Both the position numbers and the translations under genes were made by a program. Positions 1-9,475 of a stretch of DNA of 64,000 nucleotides are shown in pieces; the first letter of the stretch is position 1, and every line of letters begins with the position of its first letter. Under the pieces are notes generated by a model. It saw nothing but the letters and a program-made list of their open reading frames with translations. It did no database searches and was not told the origin of the DNA. This DNA is from Paludisphaera borealis (lineage in GTDB: Bacteria > Planctomycetota > Planctomycetia > Isosphaerales > Isosphaeraceae): positions 4,774,001 to 4,838,000 of the forward strand of contig NZ_CP019082.1 of NCBI RefSeq assembly GCF_001956985.1. Reading direction: 5' to 3'.

Positions 1-410
1 TCGTCGGCTTGCGGGGCTTTCGACGCGATCGCGAGAGCGCCTCGTTTCGAGGTTGGCTGCACGGCGTGGCTCGTCACAAGGTCCTCTCGCTGATTCGCCG
101 CGGCGGGTCGCAAGCGCCGGGGGGGACCAACTTTTACGAGCGGACCTTGCTCTTGCCCGATCCGGCGACGGACGACTCCGACGACGAGGAAGGAACGCTC
201 GTCGGAGACCTCTATCAGAACGCCCTGAGGCTCGTCCGCCTGGAATTCGAAGATCGGACCTGGCAGGCCTTCTGGCGGGCCACGGTCGAGGGCGAGGCCC
301 CCGCCGCGATCGCGGCCGACCTGGGCGTGACGCCGGCCGCCGTCCGGCAAGCCAAGTCGCGCGTGCTCCGGCGTCTCAAGGACGTCCTCGGCGAATCGCC
401 GCGATCCTGA
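1..410 (+). CDS. ECF-type RNA polymerase sigma factor, C-terminal part (5' partial)
   Basis: The reading frame is open from the first bases of the window, so the gene starts upstream. The visible part begins in the sigma region 2 segment (FRGWLHGVARHKVLSLIRR resembles the helix following the region 2 core), continues through an acidic linker (DPATDDSDDEEG), and ends with a region 4-like helix-turn-helix (EGEAPAAIAADLGVTPAAVR, then a basic recognition helix AKSRVLRRLK). By family, such proteins direct RNA polymerase to a small regulon, often with a kinase or anti-sigma partner nearby. No partner is visible downstream; the next gene, 240 bp away, encodes a DUF1559 protein. The 240-bp gap holds no gene or clear terminator. 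Confidence 0.8.
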   Translation, partial: VGLRGFRRDRESASFRGWLHGVARHKVLSLIRRGGSQAPGGTNFYERTLLLPDPATDDSDDEEGTLVGDLYQNALRLVRLEFEDRTWQAFWRATVEGEAPAAIAADLGVTPAAVRQAKSRVLRRLKDVLGESPRS

Positions 411-650
411 TCCGGCCCGATTCGCCTTCGCCTCGCTTTTCCTGGTGGAACCGTCGCGGAAGACGGGCTCGCGCGCCTTTCGAAAAAAGTCCCGTCACAC
501 TCCGCGCGAAGAACTCTTGTGGAAGCTGACGGGCGTCTCCTCTTCCCGCGGAGCGCCGTCGATCCCCTTGCGCCTCGCCTCGCCTCTCTCGACCGCGTCA
601 GCCGTTCCAGGACCTTCATTCCGTCCCAGGATCGTTTTTGAGGAGTCGCC

Positions 651-1655
651 ATGCTGCGTCGACGCCCCGCATTCACGCTGATCGAGCTCTTGGTCGTCAT
701 CGCGATCATCGCCGTCCTGATCGCCCTGCTGCTTCCGGCGGTGCAGTCGGCCCGCGAGGCCGCGCGCCGCGCCCAATGCACCAACAATCTCAAGCAGATC
801 GGGCTGGCGATCCACAACTATCAGTCCTCCAACAACACCCTTCCTCCAGGCAAGAAGGGTGACGCGTGGGGGACCTGGATGGTCGCCGTCCTGCCGTTCA
901 TCGAGCAGATGAACTCGTTCAACGGCTGGAATTACCAGGGCAACAACTCCGGTCAGCCGGGGGCCGTGGACTGGCCGCTCCGCTACAACGGCGAGTGCAA
1001 CATCACCGTCACGTCGTCGCGGATCTCGGGCTGGATGTGTCCGAGCGACGGCAACAACTCGCTGCTGAGCGGGATCGGCATCACGGTCAACGGCAACACG
1101 ATGCTCGTGACCTCGCAGAACTACGTGGCGAATTTCGGCAACACCATCATGCAGCAGAGGACGTTCAACAACACCCCCTTCCTCGGCGCGCCGTTCACGT
1201 GCATCGGCTCGCCGCTCGTCGACATCGCAGGGTACGAGGCGCGCGAGCAGTCCGGCGTGCCGAACACGACGTACTCGTTCGCGTCGATCACCGACGGGCT
1301 GAGCAACACGATGATGATGTCCGAGCTGCTCGTCGGCCAGAGTGGGGCCTCGTTCGACCTGCGCGGCTTCACCTGGTGCGGGCCGTTGGGGACCTTCACC
1401 GCGTACACCGGCCCGAACAGCCGCTCGCCGGACGTCCTTTGGCCGGGGCTCTGCAACCCGATCTCCACGAACCCGCCCTGCACCACCGACGACATGACGT
1501 GGTATCTCGCGGCGCGGAGCAAGCATCCCGGCGGGGTCAATGTCGGCATGGTCGACGGCAGCGTCCGGTTCATGAAGGACTCGATCAACCTCGTCACCTG
1601 GGGCGCTCTCAGCACGACCCGGGGAGGCGAGGTCATCAGCGCCGATTCGTATTGA
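651..1655 (+). CDS. DUF1559 domain protein with prepilin-type N-terminus
   Basis: 334 aa. The N-terminus carries a type IV prepilin cleavage/methylation motif ([20 protein letters not shown], residues 8-27, with Glu12 at the usual +5 position) followed by the DUF1559 signature ([17 protein letters not shown], then [13 protein letters not shown]). The C-terminus has the family's H-x9-DG-type tail ([19 protein letters not shown]). This family is greatly expanded in Planctomycetes and is thought to form pseudopilin-like envelope structures; its exact role is unknown. The start is well supported: AGGAG at 641-645 lies five bases before the ATG. The internal region is rich in Asn and Thr, as usual for secreted members. 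The lipoprotein and fusion genes follow 73 bp downstream on the same strand. Confidence 0.93.
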   Translation: MLRRRPAFTLIELLVVIAIIAVLIALLLPAVQSAREAARRAQCTNNLKQIGLAIHNYQSSNNTLPPGKKGDAWGTWMVAVLPFIEQMNSFNGWNYQGNNSGQPGAVDWPLRYNGECNITVTSSRISGWMCPSDGNNSLLSGIGITVNGNTMLVTSQNYVANFGNTIMQQRTFNNTPFLGAPFTCIGSPLVDIAGYEAREQSGVPNTTYSFASITDGLSNTMMMSELLVGQSGASFDLRGFTWCGPLGTFTAYTGPNSRSPDVLWPGLCNPISTNPPCTTDDMTWYLAARSKHPGGVNVGMVDGSVRFMKDSINLVTWGALSTTRGGEVISADSY

Positions 1656-1728
1656 GCGTCGTACTTCACCACGATCTGACATCGCGGCGCCCGTCGGCTC
1701 GGCGGGCGCTGTTCAGGGGCTATTGCAT

Positions 1729-2193
1729 ATGGATGTGATCCGGATCGTCACGGGGCGGCGCGCCGCCCTGGCGTCGGCGCTGGCGCTCGCGCTGACTGGT
1801 TGCAGCGAGGCCAGGGACGACTTGCCCCGGGAGGCCGTATCGGGGAAGGTGAAGATCGAGGGGGCTCCCGTCCCGAAGGGCTCGATTCAGTTTCGGTCGG
1901 CCGACGGAAGCATGGAAGTCGGGGGCGTTGTCAAGGACGGGGCTTTCGCGATTCCAAAGGCCGACGGCCCGGTTCCTGGAAAGTACAAGGTCTCGGTCAC
2001 CGAGGCGGTGGAGGGGGCGGTCGATCCGTCGCAAGGAACGGCCGCGCACTTCAGCATCGCGCCCGCGTCGAAGCCCTCGACGAAGGTGATCAGCGGCCCG
2101 ATCGACGCCGAGGTCAAGGCCGGCGGGGCCGACGCCTTCGACTTCGAGTTCCAAAGGCTCGACGCCGCCCATTCGAAAGGTCGCCGCCGATGA
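1729..2193 (+). CDS. small lipoprotein, transthyretin/carboxypeptidase-regulatory-like fold
   Basis: 154 aa from the ATG at 1729, preferred over the in-frame TTG at 1723 because AGGGG lies about nine bases upstream. An N-terminal hydrophobic segment ends in a lipobox (ALTGC, Cys25), so it is likely exported and lipidated. The mature part (SGKVKIEGAPVPKGSIQF ... GAFAIPKADGPVPGKYKVSV) matches the short beta-sandwich lipoproteins common in Planctomycetes and annotated as carboxypeptidase regulatory-like or transthyretin-like. Such genes commonly follow DUF1559 genes. The stop overlaps the start of the next gene in an ATGA (2190-2193), suggesting translational coupling to the large fusion enzyme. 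Substrate or ligand is unknown. Confidence 0.85.
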   Translation: MDVIRIVTGRRAALASALALALTGCSEARDDLPREAVSGKVKIEGAPVPKGSIQFRSADGSMEVGGVVKDGAFAIPKADGPVPGKYKVSVTEAVEGAVDPSQGTAAHFSIAPASKPSTKVISGPIDAEVKAGGADAFDFEFQRLDAAHSKGRRR

Positions 2194-5100
2194 AACAGGG
2201 GTGGATGATGAGATTTCGCATCGCGGTCCTCGTGGGTCTGATCGCCGTCGCCAGCTCGCGCGCCGACGGCGCGGAGGTCGCGGTCGGCGTCGCCCGCGTG
2301 GACATCTCGCCCGACGGACCGGTTCGGCTGCACGGGTATCTCGCTCGGAAAGCCGAGTCGAAGGGGACGGCGCACAAGATCTGGGCCAAGGCCCTGGCGA
2401 TCGGCTCGGACGAGCAGAAGCCGGTCGTGCTCGTCTCGGTCGACAACCTGGGCGTCTCCGACGCGATCGTCACCGAGGTCGCCGCCCGGCTGGCGAAAAA
2501 GACCGGCCTGCCGCGCGAGCGGCTGGCCGTCGGCTCGTCGCACGCCCACACCGCGCCGATGCTGTCGGGCGTCGCGCCCAACATCTTCGGCAAGCCGATC
2601 GTCGCCGACGAGCAGGCGCGCATCGACCAGTACACGCGCGGGTTCATCGACAAGCTGGAGCGCGTCTGCCTCGACGCCCTGGCCGCCCGCCGGCCCGCGA
2701 CGCTCTCGTGGGCGCAGGGCAAGGTTGGTTTCGCGGCCAACCGTCGGACTCCTGGCGGCCCGGTCGACCACAGCCTGCCCGTCCTTAAAGTCACCGCACC
2801 GGACGGCTCGATCCGGGCGATCGTCACCAATTACGCCTGCCATTGCACGAGCATCGAGCCCGACGTGAACCTCGTCGACGGCGACTGGGCGGGCTCGGCC
2901 CAGGCGGCGATCGAGGCCGACAACCCCGGCTGCATCGCCCTGACCGTGGTCGGCTGCGGGGCCGACTCGAACCCGAGCCCGCGGGGCAAGCCCGAGCAGG
3001 CCGTCGCCCATGGCCGAGCGTTGGCCGACGAGGTCGCCCGGCTGTTGCGCGGTTCGTGGAAGCCGCTGTCGGGGCCTCCCCGGGTCGCCTTCGAGCGGTT
3101 CAATCTGCCGTACGACGTCCTGCCGACCCGCGAGCAACTCCAGGCGCTCGTCAAGGCGGGCGGCCCTCCCGGCTACAACGCCTCGGTCCAGCTCGCCCGC
3201 CTCGACCGGGGCGAGCCGCTGCCGGAGTCGCTGCCGTATTCGGCCCAGGCGTGGGAGTTCGGCGACGGCCTGCTGATGGTCTTCCTGCCGGGCGAGGTCG
3301 TCGTCGATTTCGTCCTCCGGCTGAAGAAGGAGTTCGACGCCTCGCGGCTCTGGGTCACCGCCTACGCCAACGACGTCCCCTGCTACATCCCCTCCGAACG
3401 CATCCTCCGCGAAGGAGGCTACGAAGGGGGCGGCGCGATGGTCTACTACGCGCGGCCGACCCGCCTGAAGCCGGGCGTCGAAAAGCTGATCATCGACGCC
3501 GTCCACCGGGTCGCCGGGCCTGAGTTTCAGGCTCCGACCAAGAAGGCCGAAGCCGACGAGGAACATCCGCCGGCGCTCACACCCGAGGAGTCGCGCAAGG
3601 CGTTCCGAACCAAGCCGGGCTTGAAGGTCGAGCTGGTCGCGTCGGAGCCGCTGATCGAGAGCCCCATCGCGATCGACTTCGGGGCCGACGGCCGGCTCTG
3701 GGTCTGCGAGATGCGCGACTATCCGGCCGGCATGGACGGACGCTACAAGCCCGGCGGCGCGATCAAGGTGCTGGAAGACCGCGACCATGACGGTCGCTAC
3801 GACACGGCCGTCACGTTCCTCGACGGCCTGCCGTTCCCCACCGGCGTGATGTGCTGGCGCAAGGGGGCGTTGATCTGCGCCGCGCCCGAGATCATCTACG
3901 CCGAGGACACCGACGGCGACGGCAAGGCCGACGTTCGGCGCACCCTCTACAAGGGGTTCTCGACCGAGAACTACCAGGCGCGGGTGAACGGTCTGAGCTA
4001 CGGCATCGACAACTGGGTGTATGGAGCGAACGGCCTGATCGGCGGCACGATCCACGGTCAGGCCGACGGACGCGAGGTCGACATCGGTGGTCGCGACTTC
4101 CGGTTCCGGCCCGACTCCGGCGTGTTCGAGCCGGCCTCGGGCCTGACCCAGCAAGGCCGCATCCACGACGACTGGGGGAACCAGTTCGGCGGCGACAGCG
4201 GCTCGCTGATCCGCCATTACCCGCTTTCCGACCACGACGTGAGCCGCAACCTGCGGGTCGTCGCGCCAGCGCCAGGGGCCTTCCACAGCCTCGACGCCGA
4301 CCCCGGCCGGCTCTTTCCCGCCAGCCGCACGCTGGCGCGGTTCAACGACCCCAATCAGGCCAACCGCGTCACCAGCGCGTGCGGGCCGGGCATCTACCGC
4401 GACTCGCTGCTCGGCCCCGAATACGCCGGCGACGCATTTACATGCGAGTCGGTCCACAACGTCGTGCGGCGGAACGTCATGCGGCCCGACGGAGTCACCT
4501 TCACCGGCCGCCGCGCCGACGACGAGCAGGAGTCGGAGTTCCTGGCCTCGACCGACTCGTGGCATCGCCCCGTTCAGGTTCGCACCGGCCCCGACGGGGC
4601 CCTCTGGGTCGTCGACATGTATCGATTCGTGATCGAGCACCCCCGCTGGATCAGCCCCGAGCGGCTGGCGACCCTCGACGTCCGCGCCGGGGCCGACAAG
4701 GGGCGGATCTACCGCGTCGTCCCCGAAGGCCGGCCGCTTCGCCCGGTCCCCAACCTCGACGCGCTGGCGACTCCCGATCTGGCCCTTGCGATCGAGAGTC
4801 CCAACGGGACGCTCCGCGACAACGTCCAGCGCGTGCTCGTCCACCGCGGCGACCGCGCCGCCGCGCCGACGCTCGCCCGTCTCGTTCGCGAGAGCAAGCT
4901 TCCCGAGTGCCGGGTCCAGGCCCTCGCCGCGCTCGACGGCCTGGAAGCCCTCGACGACGCCACGATCGCCAAAGCCCTCGCCGACGCGCACTCCGGCGTT
5001 CGCCGTCAGGCCGTGCGGCTCTCGGAACCCCGGCTGGCGAAGAACGCCGACCTGGGCCGCGCGGTCCTCGCCCTGGCCGCCGATCCCGAGATCACGGTCC

Positions 5101-7649
5101 GGTTCCAGGTCGCGCTCAGCCTGGGCGAATGGCCCGCGCCGGAAGCCGGCCGCGCGCTGGCGTCGATCGCCGTTCGAGACGCGAGCGATCCGTGGGTCCG
5201 CGCGGCGGTCCTCAGCTCGGCCGTTCCGCACGCTCAGACGGTGCTGGAGCGGGTCGTCGCCTCGGCCGGTCCGGACGGACCGTCGACCGATCTCGTCGAG
5301 CCCCTGATCGCGACGATCGCCGGGGCGCACGACCGCGAGTCGGTCGCCTCGGCCTTGAAGGTCGTCGCCGGCGAGCCCCGCCCCTGGCGGCTTGGCGCGA
5401 TCGCCGAGTTGCTCGACGCCTCGCGCGACGAGTCGCTGGCCGCCGATCCCGCCGTCCGGCCGACGATCCTCGCGGCCCGCGCGCTGGCCGCCGATCCGAA
5501 CAGCCCGCCCGCCGACCGGATCGCCGCTCTGCGTCTCCTCGGCCGATCCGCGCCGACGCGCGACGCCGACCGCGCGGTGATCGCCGAACGGGTCGACCCC
5601 GCCGAGCCGACCGAGATCCAGGTCGCGGCCCTGCGCGCCCTGGCGAGACTCGGCGATCGCGCGTCGGCCTCGGCCGTCGTCGACCGCTGGAACCAGCTCG
5701 GGCCGACCCTCCGCGCCACGGCCCTCGACTCCTTGATCGCCCGCGACGAGTCGGCCGAAGTCTTGCTCTCGGCCATCGAAGCCGGCCGCGTCGCTCCTTC
5801 GCAGATCGGCGCCGAGCAGCGTCAGCGATTGATGACGACCGGGCCGCCGGCGCTCCGAAACCGCGCCGAGGCCGCCTTCGGCGCGCTCAAGATCGGCCCT
5901 CGCAAGCCAGTGCTTGACGCTTATGCGTCGGTCAAGACGTCCCACGGCGACCCCGCGCGCGGCAAGGCGGTTTTCGAGCGTGCGTGCGCGATCTGCCACA
6001 AGTTCGACGGCGTCGGCCACGAGGTCGGGCCCGATCTCGCCGCGCTCACCGACCTCTCGCCCGAGCCGCTCCTGATCGCGATCCTCGACCCCAACCGCGA
6101 GGTCGACGCACGCTACGTCAGCTACAACGCGGCGTTGAAGGACGGTCGCGTCGTCGCCGGCCTGATCGCCGCCGAGACCGCGAGCGCCGTGTCGCTGAAG
6201 CGGCAGGAAGGGGCGACCGACGTCATCCTCCGGGCCGATCTCGACGAGCTGACGTCGTCGGGCCGCTCGCTCATGCCCGAGGGCCTGGAGAACGACCTCA
6301 AGCCGGCCGACGTCGCCGACGTCGTCGCCTTCCTGTCGAAAGGGTCGTCGCGCCCCAAGGCGTTCGAGGGCAACCATCCCATCGTCGTGAAGCAGGGCAA
6401 GGAAGGCGTGGTGCGACTCGACGGGGCGTCGGCCGCGATCTACGGGCCGAGCCTGACCTTCGAGTCCGAGTTCGGCAACCTCGGCTACTGGCACTCGCCC
6501 GACGACCACGCCGCCTGGACCTTCCAGGTCGATCGCGGGTCGACGTTCACCGTCGCGCTCGATTGGGCGTGCGATGATGAGGCGGCCGGCAACGCCTACA
6601 CGCTCGAACTCGACGGCCGTCCGGTTCGTGGCGTCGTCGCCGGCACCGGCGGTTGGGCGAACTACGAGGTCAAATCCGTCGCGGACCAGGTCTTTCACAA
6701 CGGCCTTCATCGCGTCGCCCTCCGATCCGACGGCCCGATCCGGAACGCGCTGGCCGACGTCCGCGCGATCGTCCTGACCCCAGGGGAGGCCCCCTCGGGG
6801 CAGGCGCCGGCTGATCCTCCGGTCACGGCGGAAGCCGAGCCGGTCGAGGCGATCGCCCGCGCGATCCTCGATCCGAAGACGACCGACGCCGACCGCGAGG
6901 CGCTCGTCGCCCGTCGCCCCGAGAAATCGGCCGAGCTGATCGCCGCTCTGGCCGACGGGCTGGGGGGCGACCTCAAGGAGGAGTACCGGCGCATCCCCTG
7001 GATCTGGCGGGTCGCGATCGCCGCCGGCCGCCGCAACGACGCGGCCGAGATCCGGCGCATCCTCGACGTCGCGCTGCCGGCCGCCGACGCCGCGAAGCTC
7101 GACGACTGGCGGGCCGTCGTCCTGGGGGGCGGTCTCATCAACGGCGTCAGCCAGACGGGCCCGTACCCCGGCCCTCGGTTCGAGGAAATCGTCCGCGACG
7201 CCCCACCCCTCGCCGCGCGCTGGCGGCGGTCGCTCGACCTCGCCGCGACGATGGCCGACGCCGAAACCGTCTCGACCGGTACCCGCTACGACGCCCTACG
7301 GATGCTCGGCGTCGAGCCCTGGAGCAAGCGCGGTGGACAGATCGCCGGATACTTGTCCGACAAGGTCGATCCCGAGCTTCAACAAGGGGCCGTGAGCGCG
7401 TTGAACGACGTGGATTCGTCCCAGGCCGCCTCCGCGCTCGCCTCGACCCTGGACCGGCTCACCCCTTCCAACCGCAAACTCGCCATCGTCGCCCTCACCC
7501 GCGACGACGCCCGACGGTTGAAACTCCTCGACGCGATCGAAGCCGGCCGCGCCCGATCCGATGAGCTGACCAGCGAGGCTCGCCGGATTCTCCTCGATCC
7601 CGCCCGCGGCCACGCGGCCGAGCGAGCCCGGAGAATCCTCACGCCGTGA
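2190..7649 (+). CDS. ceramidase-like / PVC-type dehydrogenase / HEAT / cytochrome c fusion protein
   Basis: 1819 aa, exported (signal peptide about residues 1-27). Residues about 28-445 resemble the N-terminal domain of neutral/alkaline non-lysosomal ceramidases, with candidate metal/active-site elements SSHAHTAPMLSG, NYACHCTSIEPD and CGADSNPSP. Residues about 470-848 are the PVC membrane-bound dehydrogenase domain, a beta-propeller-like sequence (GLKVELVASEPLIESPIAID, DYPAGMDG, WVYGANGLIGG). About 860-1235 are HEAT-like repeats. A heme c site CAICH sits at 1266-1270 in the PVC heme-binding domain. About 1395-1530 looks like a beta-sandwich carbohydrate-binding module, followed by an alpha-helical tail to 1819. 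The start is the ATG overlapping the lipoprotein stop; the frame also extends upstream to 1800, but that part is not coding. The fusion is continuous with no frameshift. Likely a periplasmic oxidoreductase acting on a sugar or lipid substrate; the true substrate cannot be told. Confidence 0.85.
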   Translation: MKQGWMMRFRIAVLVGLIAVASSRADGAEVAVGVARVDISPDGPVRLHGYLARKAESKGTAHKIWAKALAIGSDEQKPVVLVSVDNLGVSDAIVTEVAARLAKKTGLPRERLAVGSSHAHTAPMLSGVAPNIFGKPIVADEQARIDQYTRGFIDKLERVCLDALAARRPATLSWAQGKVGFAANRRTPGGPVDHSLPVLKVTAPDGSIRAIVTNYACHCTSIEPDVNLVDGDWAGSAQAAIEADNPGCIALTVVGCGADSNPSPRGKPEQAVAHGRALADEVARLLRGSWKPLSGPPRVAFERFNLPYDVLPTREQLQALVKAGGPPGYNASVQLARLDRGEPLPESLPYSAQAWEFGDGLLMVFLPGEVVVDFVLRLKKEFDASRLWVTAYANDVPCYIPSERILREGGYEGGGAMVYYARPTRLKPGVEKLIIDAVHRVAGPEFQAPTKKAEADEEHPPALTPEESRKAFRTKPGLKVELVASEPLIESPIAIDFGADGRLWVCEMRDYPAGMDGRYKPGGAIKVLEDRDHDGRYDTAVTFLDGLPFPTGVMCWRKGALICAAPEIIYAEDTDGDGKADVRRTLYKGFSTENYQARVNGLSYGIDNWVYGANGLIGGTIHGQADGREVDIGGRDFRFRPDSGVFEPASGLTQQGRIHDDWGNQFGGDSGSLIRHYPLSDHDVSRNLRVVAPAPGAFHSLDADPGRLFPASRTLARFNDPNQANRVTSACGPGIYRDSLLGPEYAGDAFTCESVHNVVRRNVMRPDGVTFTGRRADDEQESEFLASTDSWHRPVQVRTGPDGALWVVDMYRFVIEHPRWISPERLATLDVRAGADKGRIYRVVPEGRPLRPVPNLDALATPDLALAIESPNGTLRDNVQRVLVHRGDRAAAPTLARLVRESKLPECRVQALAALDGLEALDDATIAKALADAHSGVRRQAVRLSEPRLAKNADLGRAVLALAADPEITVRFQVALSLGEWPAPEAGRALASIAVRDASDPWVRAAVLSSAVPHAQTVLERVVASAGPDGPSTDLVEPLIATIAGAHDRESVASALKVVAGEPRPWRLGAIAELLDASRDESLAADPAVRPTILAARALAADPNSPPADRIAALRLLGRSAPTRDADRAVIAERVDPAEPTEIQVAALRALARLGDRASASAVVDRWNQLGPTLRATALDSLIARDESAEVLLSAIEAGRVAPSQIGAEQRQRLMTTGPPALRNRAEAAFGALKIGPRKPVLDAYASVKTSHGDPARGKAVFERACAICHKFDGVGHEVGPDLAALTDLSPEPLLIAILDPNREVDARYVSYNAALKDGRVVAGLIAAETASAVSLKRQEGATDVILRADLDELTSSGRSLMPEGLENDLKPADVADVVAFLSKGSSRPKAFEGNHPIVVKQGKEGVVRLDGASAAIYGPSLTFESEFGNLGYWHSPDDHAAWTFQVDRGSTFTVALDWACDDEAAGNAYTLELDGRPVRGVVAGTGGWANYEVKSVADQVFHNGLHRVALRSDGPIRNALADVRAIVLTPGEAPSGQAPADPPVTAEAEPVEAIARAILDPKTTDADREALVARRPEKSAELIAALADGLGGDLKEEYRRIPWIWRVAIAAGRRNDAAEIRRILDVALPAADAAKLDDWRAVVLGGGLINGVSQTGPYPGPRFEEIVRDAPPLAARWRRSLDLAATMADAETVSTGTRYDALRMLGVEPWSKRGGQIAGYLSDKVDPELQQGAVSALNDVDSSQAASALASTLDRLTPSNRKLAIVALTRDDARRLKLLDAIEAGRARSDELTSEARRILLDPARGHAAERARRILTP

Positions 7650-7786
7650 CGGAAATTCTTGGAAAATCTTAATGATTGTGTCGCGATCAATTCAAGTAAA
7701 TCGAATCGAAAGAAAGGGCGATAACCAACATGAGCCACTGACCCATGAACGAACCGCTGGTTTCGTAGAATGAAGGCGAGGCAAGG

Positions 7787-9367
7787 ATGCCGTCGAAGGA
7801 CGTCGCGCGCCGGGCCGACACCAGCCGTGATCGGCTCTCGGTTCGGTATATTCCGGTCGTTGAGCCGAGGCGGCGGCCGGTTGCATCCTTCCTTGATTGG
7901 CTCAGCGTCGTGGTCGCGGCGGTGGGTCTGGCCCTTTGCCTCCGCACCCGTTCGAACGCCCGGTTCGGTCCGTTGCTGGGGCTGGCGATTCCCGCCGGGC
8001 GGCTGATCTTGAACGCCGCCTACCGTCGCCGCGTGGGCGCGTGGGTCGCGGAGAGCTGGCGCCGGGCGGAAGCGTACGCTCGCGGCGAGGGGCCGATCCC
8101 CTGGCGGTCGGCGCTGGCGTTCGTGGCGATCCCGTTCTTCCTGCTCGACGTGGCGCATCACGGCGTTCTGGGGACGTTCGACACCCGCCCGGTGGTTCCG
8201 ACGGCCGTCAGCCTGGTCCGCGACGGCGACTTCGACCTTCGCGAGTTCGAGGGCCTGAACCCCCCGTTGCTCCGCAAGCGCGACGGCTCGTTCTGCTACT
8301 GTTTCCAGGAGGTCGACGGTCGGATCGTCTCGACCTTCCAGGCGGGCATGGTCCCGTTCGCGCTCGTGACGGTCGCTCCGGCGTGGCTGCTGGGGGCCGA
8401 CCTCGACTCGCGCAAGAACCTGCAATATCTTGAGAAGGTCTCCGCCGCGATGGTCGCGGCGCTCGCGCTGAGCCTCTTCTTCCTGACGGCGGCCCGGCTG
8501 GGCTCGGCGTCGGCCGCCGCCGTCGCGACGCTGTTCCTGGCGACGGGCAGCGGTCTGTTCACGACGGTCGGCCTGGGCCTCTGGCAGCACGGGGGCGTGG
8601 TGACCTGGCTTCTAGCCGCTCTGTTGGTCGAGTTCGCCAGTCGGGGCGAGCCCGGCTGGCGCGGGTCGCTGCTCCAGGGCTTCGCCCTCGCGCAGATGCT
8701 CGCTTGCCGCCCGACGGCCGGGCTCCTCGTCGGGCTGTTCGGCCTCTGGGTGATCGTCCGATCCCCGCGCCGGGGGCTGATCGTCGGGATCGCCGGGGCG
8801 GCCGCGCTGGTCCCCTGGGTCGTCTACTATGAGCTGATCTACCGGAGCCATCTCGGCCCGGCGACGGTCAACACGAACGTCTCGGCGGAACTCTGGTCGT
8901 TCTTCAGGCTCTGGCCGACCTTGGGAATCCTGTTCAGTCCCGGTCGCGGGATTTTCGTGTACCAGCCCTGGGCCGTGCTGGCCGTGGCCGCCGCGCTCGT
9001 CTGGCCGAGGCTTCGCCGCGCGCCGGAACTCGTCGCCGGGCCTAAGGGGTGGGCGGCCTTCTGCCTGATCGCGGTCACACTGCATGTGGTCCTGATTTCG
9101 GCCTGGTGGGACTGGCCCGGCGGTTACAGTTACGGTTCGAGATTGGCGACCGACGTCGTGCCGCTGCTCGGTCTGCTGGCGACGCCCGCCGTCGCCGTAC
9201 TGCTGAAGCGTCGGGCCGGCGTCGGCTTGCTCGCGGGCCTGGTCGCGGTCGGCTTCCTGGTGCATCTCCCTTGCGTCGCGAACGAGGCCCATCGCTGGAA
9301 CCATGACAAGCCGCGAAACCACTGGAGCTGGTCGCGCGCTCCGTTCTTCTATCGCCCGCCGAGTTGA
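7787..9367 (+). CDS. polytopic membrane protein, glycosyltransferase-39-like
   Basis: 526 aa with roughly ten or more hydrophobic segments (for example FLDWLSVVVAAVGLALCL, SALAFVAIPFFLL, MVAALALSLFFLTAA, GLIVGIAGAAALVPWVVYY). Layout and short periplasmic loops (GTFDTRPVVPTAVSLVRDGD, HWSWSRAPFFY near the C-terminus) fit the planctomycete family of ArnT/PMT-like integral membrane proteins, but I see no unambiguous catalytic motif, so the function stays open. AGGCAAGG directly precedes the ATG at 7787. The AT-rich 137-bp upstream gap has an imperfect inverted repeat at 7749-7766 (ACGAACC-GCT-GGTTTCGT), possibly an operator. It stands alone in its orientation, with the Sir2 gene 108 bp downstream. 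Confidence 0.7.
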   Translation: MPSKDVARRADTSRDRLSVRYIPVVEPRRRPVASFLDWLSVVVAAVGLALCLRTRSNARFGPLLGLAIPAGRLILNAAYRRRVGAWVAESWRRAEAYARGEGPIPWRSALAFVAIPFFLLDVAHHGVLGTFDTRPVVPTAVSLVRDGDFDLREFEGLNPPLLRKRDGSFCYCFQEVDGRIVSTFQAGMVPFALVTVAPAWLLGADLDSRKNLQYLEKVSAAMVAALALSLFFLTAARLGSASAAAVATLFLATGSGLFTTVGLGLWQHGGVVTWLLAALLVEFASRGEPGWRGSLLQGFALAQMLACRPTAGLLVGLFGLWVIVRSPRRGLIVGIAGAAALVPWVVYYELIYRSHLGPATVNTNVSAELWSFFRLWPTLGILFSPGRGIFVYQPWAVLAVAAALVWPRLRRAPELVAGPKGWAAFCLIAVTLHVVLISAWWDWPGGYSYGSRLATDVVPLLGLLATPAVAVLLKRRAGVGLLAGLVAVGFLVHLPCVANEAHRWNHDKPRNHWSWSRAPFFYRPPS

Positions 9368-9475
9368 ACTTTCGAGGCCGCCGCCGCGCGGACTGGCGGT
9401 CGAGGCGGGCGGCGCGCGATACTCCTATCTGGTAGTTTACGACGCGAATCGCCTCCCGGAAAAAGGCCGCCTCGC

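Noticed and set aside
1887-6710. 1607-codon open frame on the minus strand opposite the fusion gene
   Set aside because: Arg/Asp/Gly-rich translation without domain motifs; it mirrors a high-GC real gene on the plus strand.
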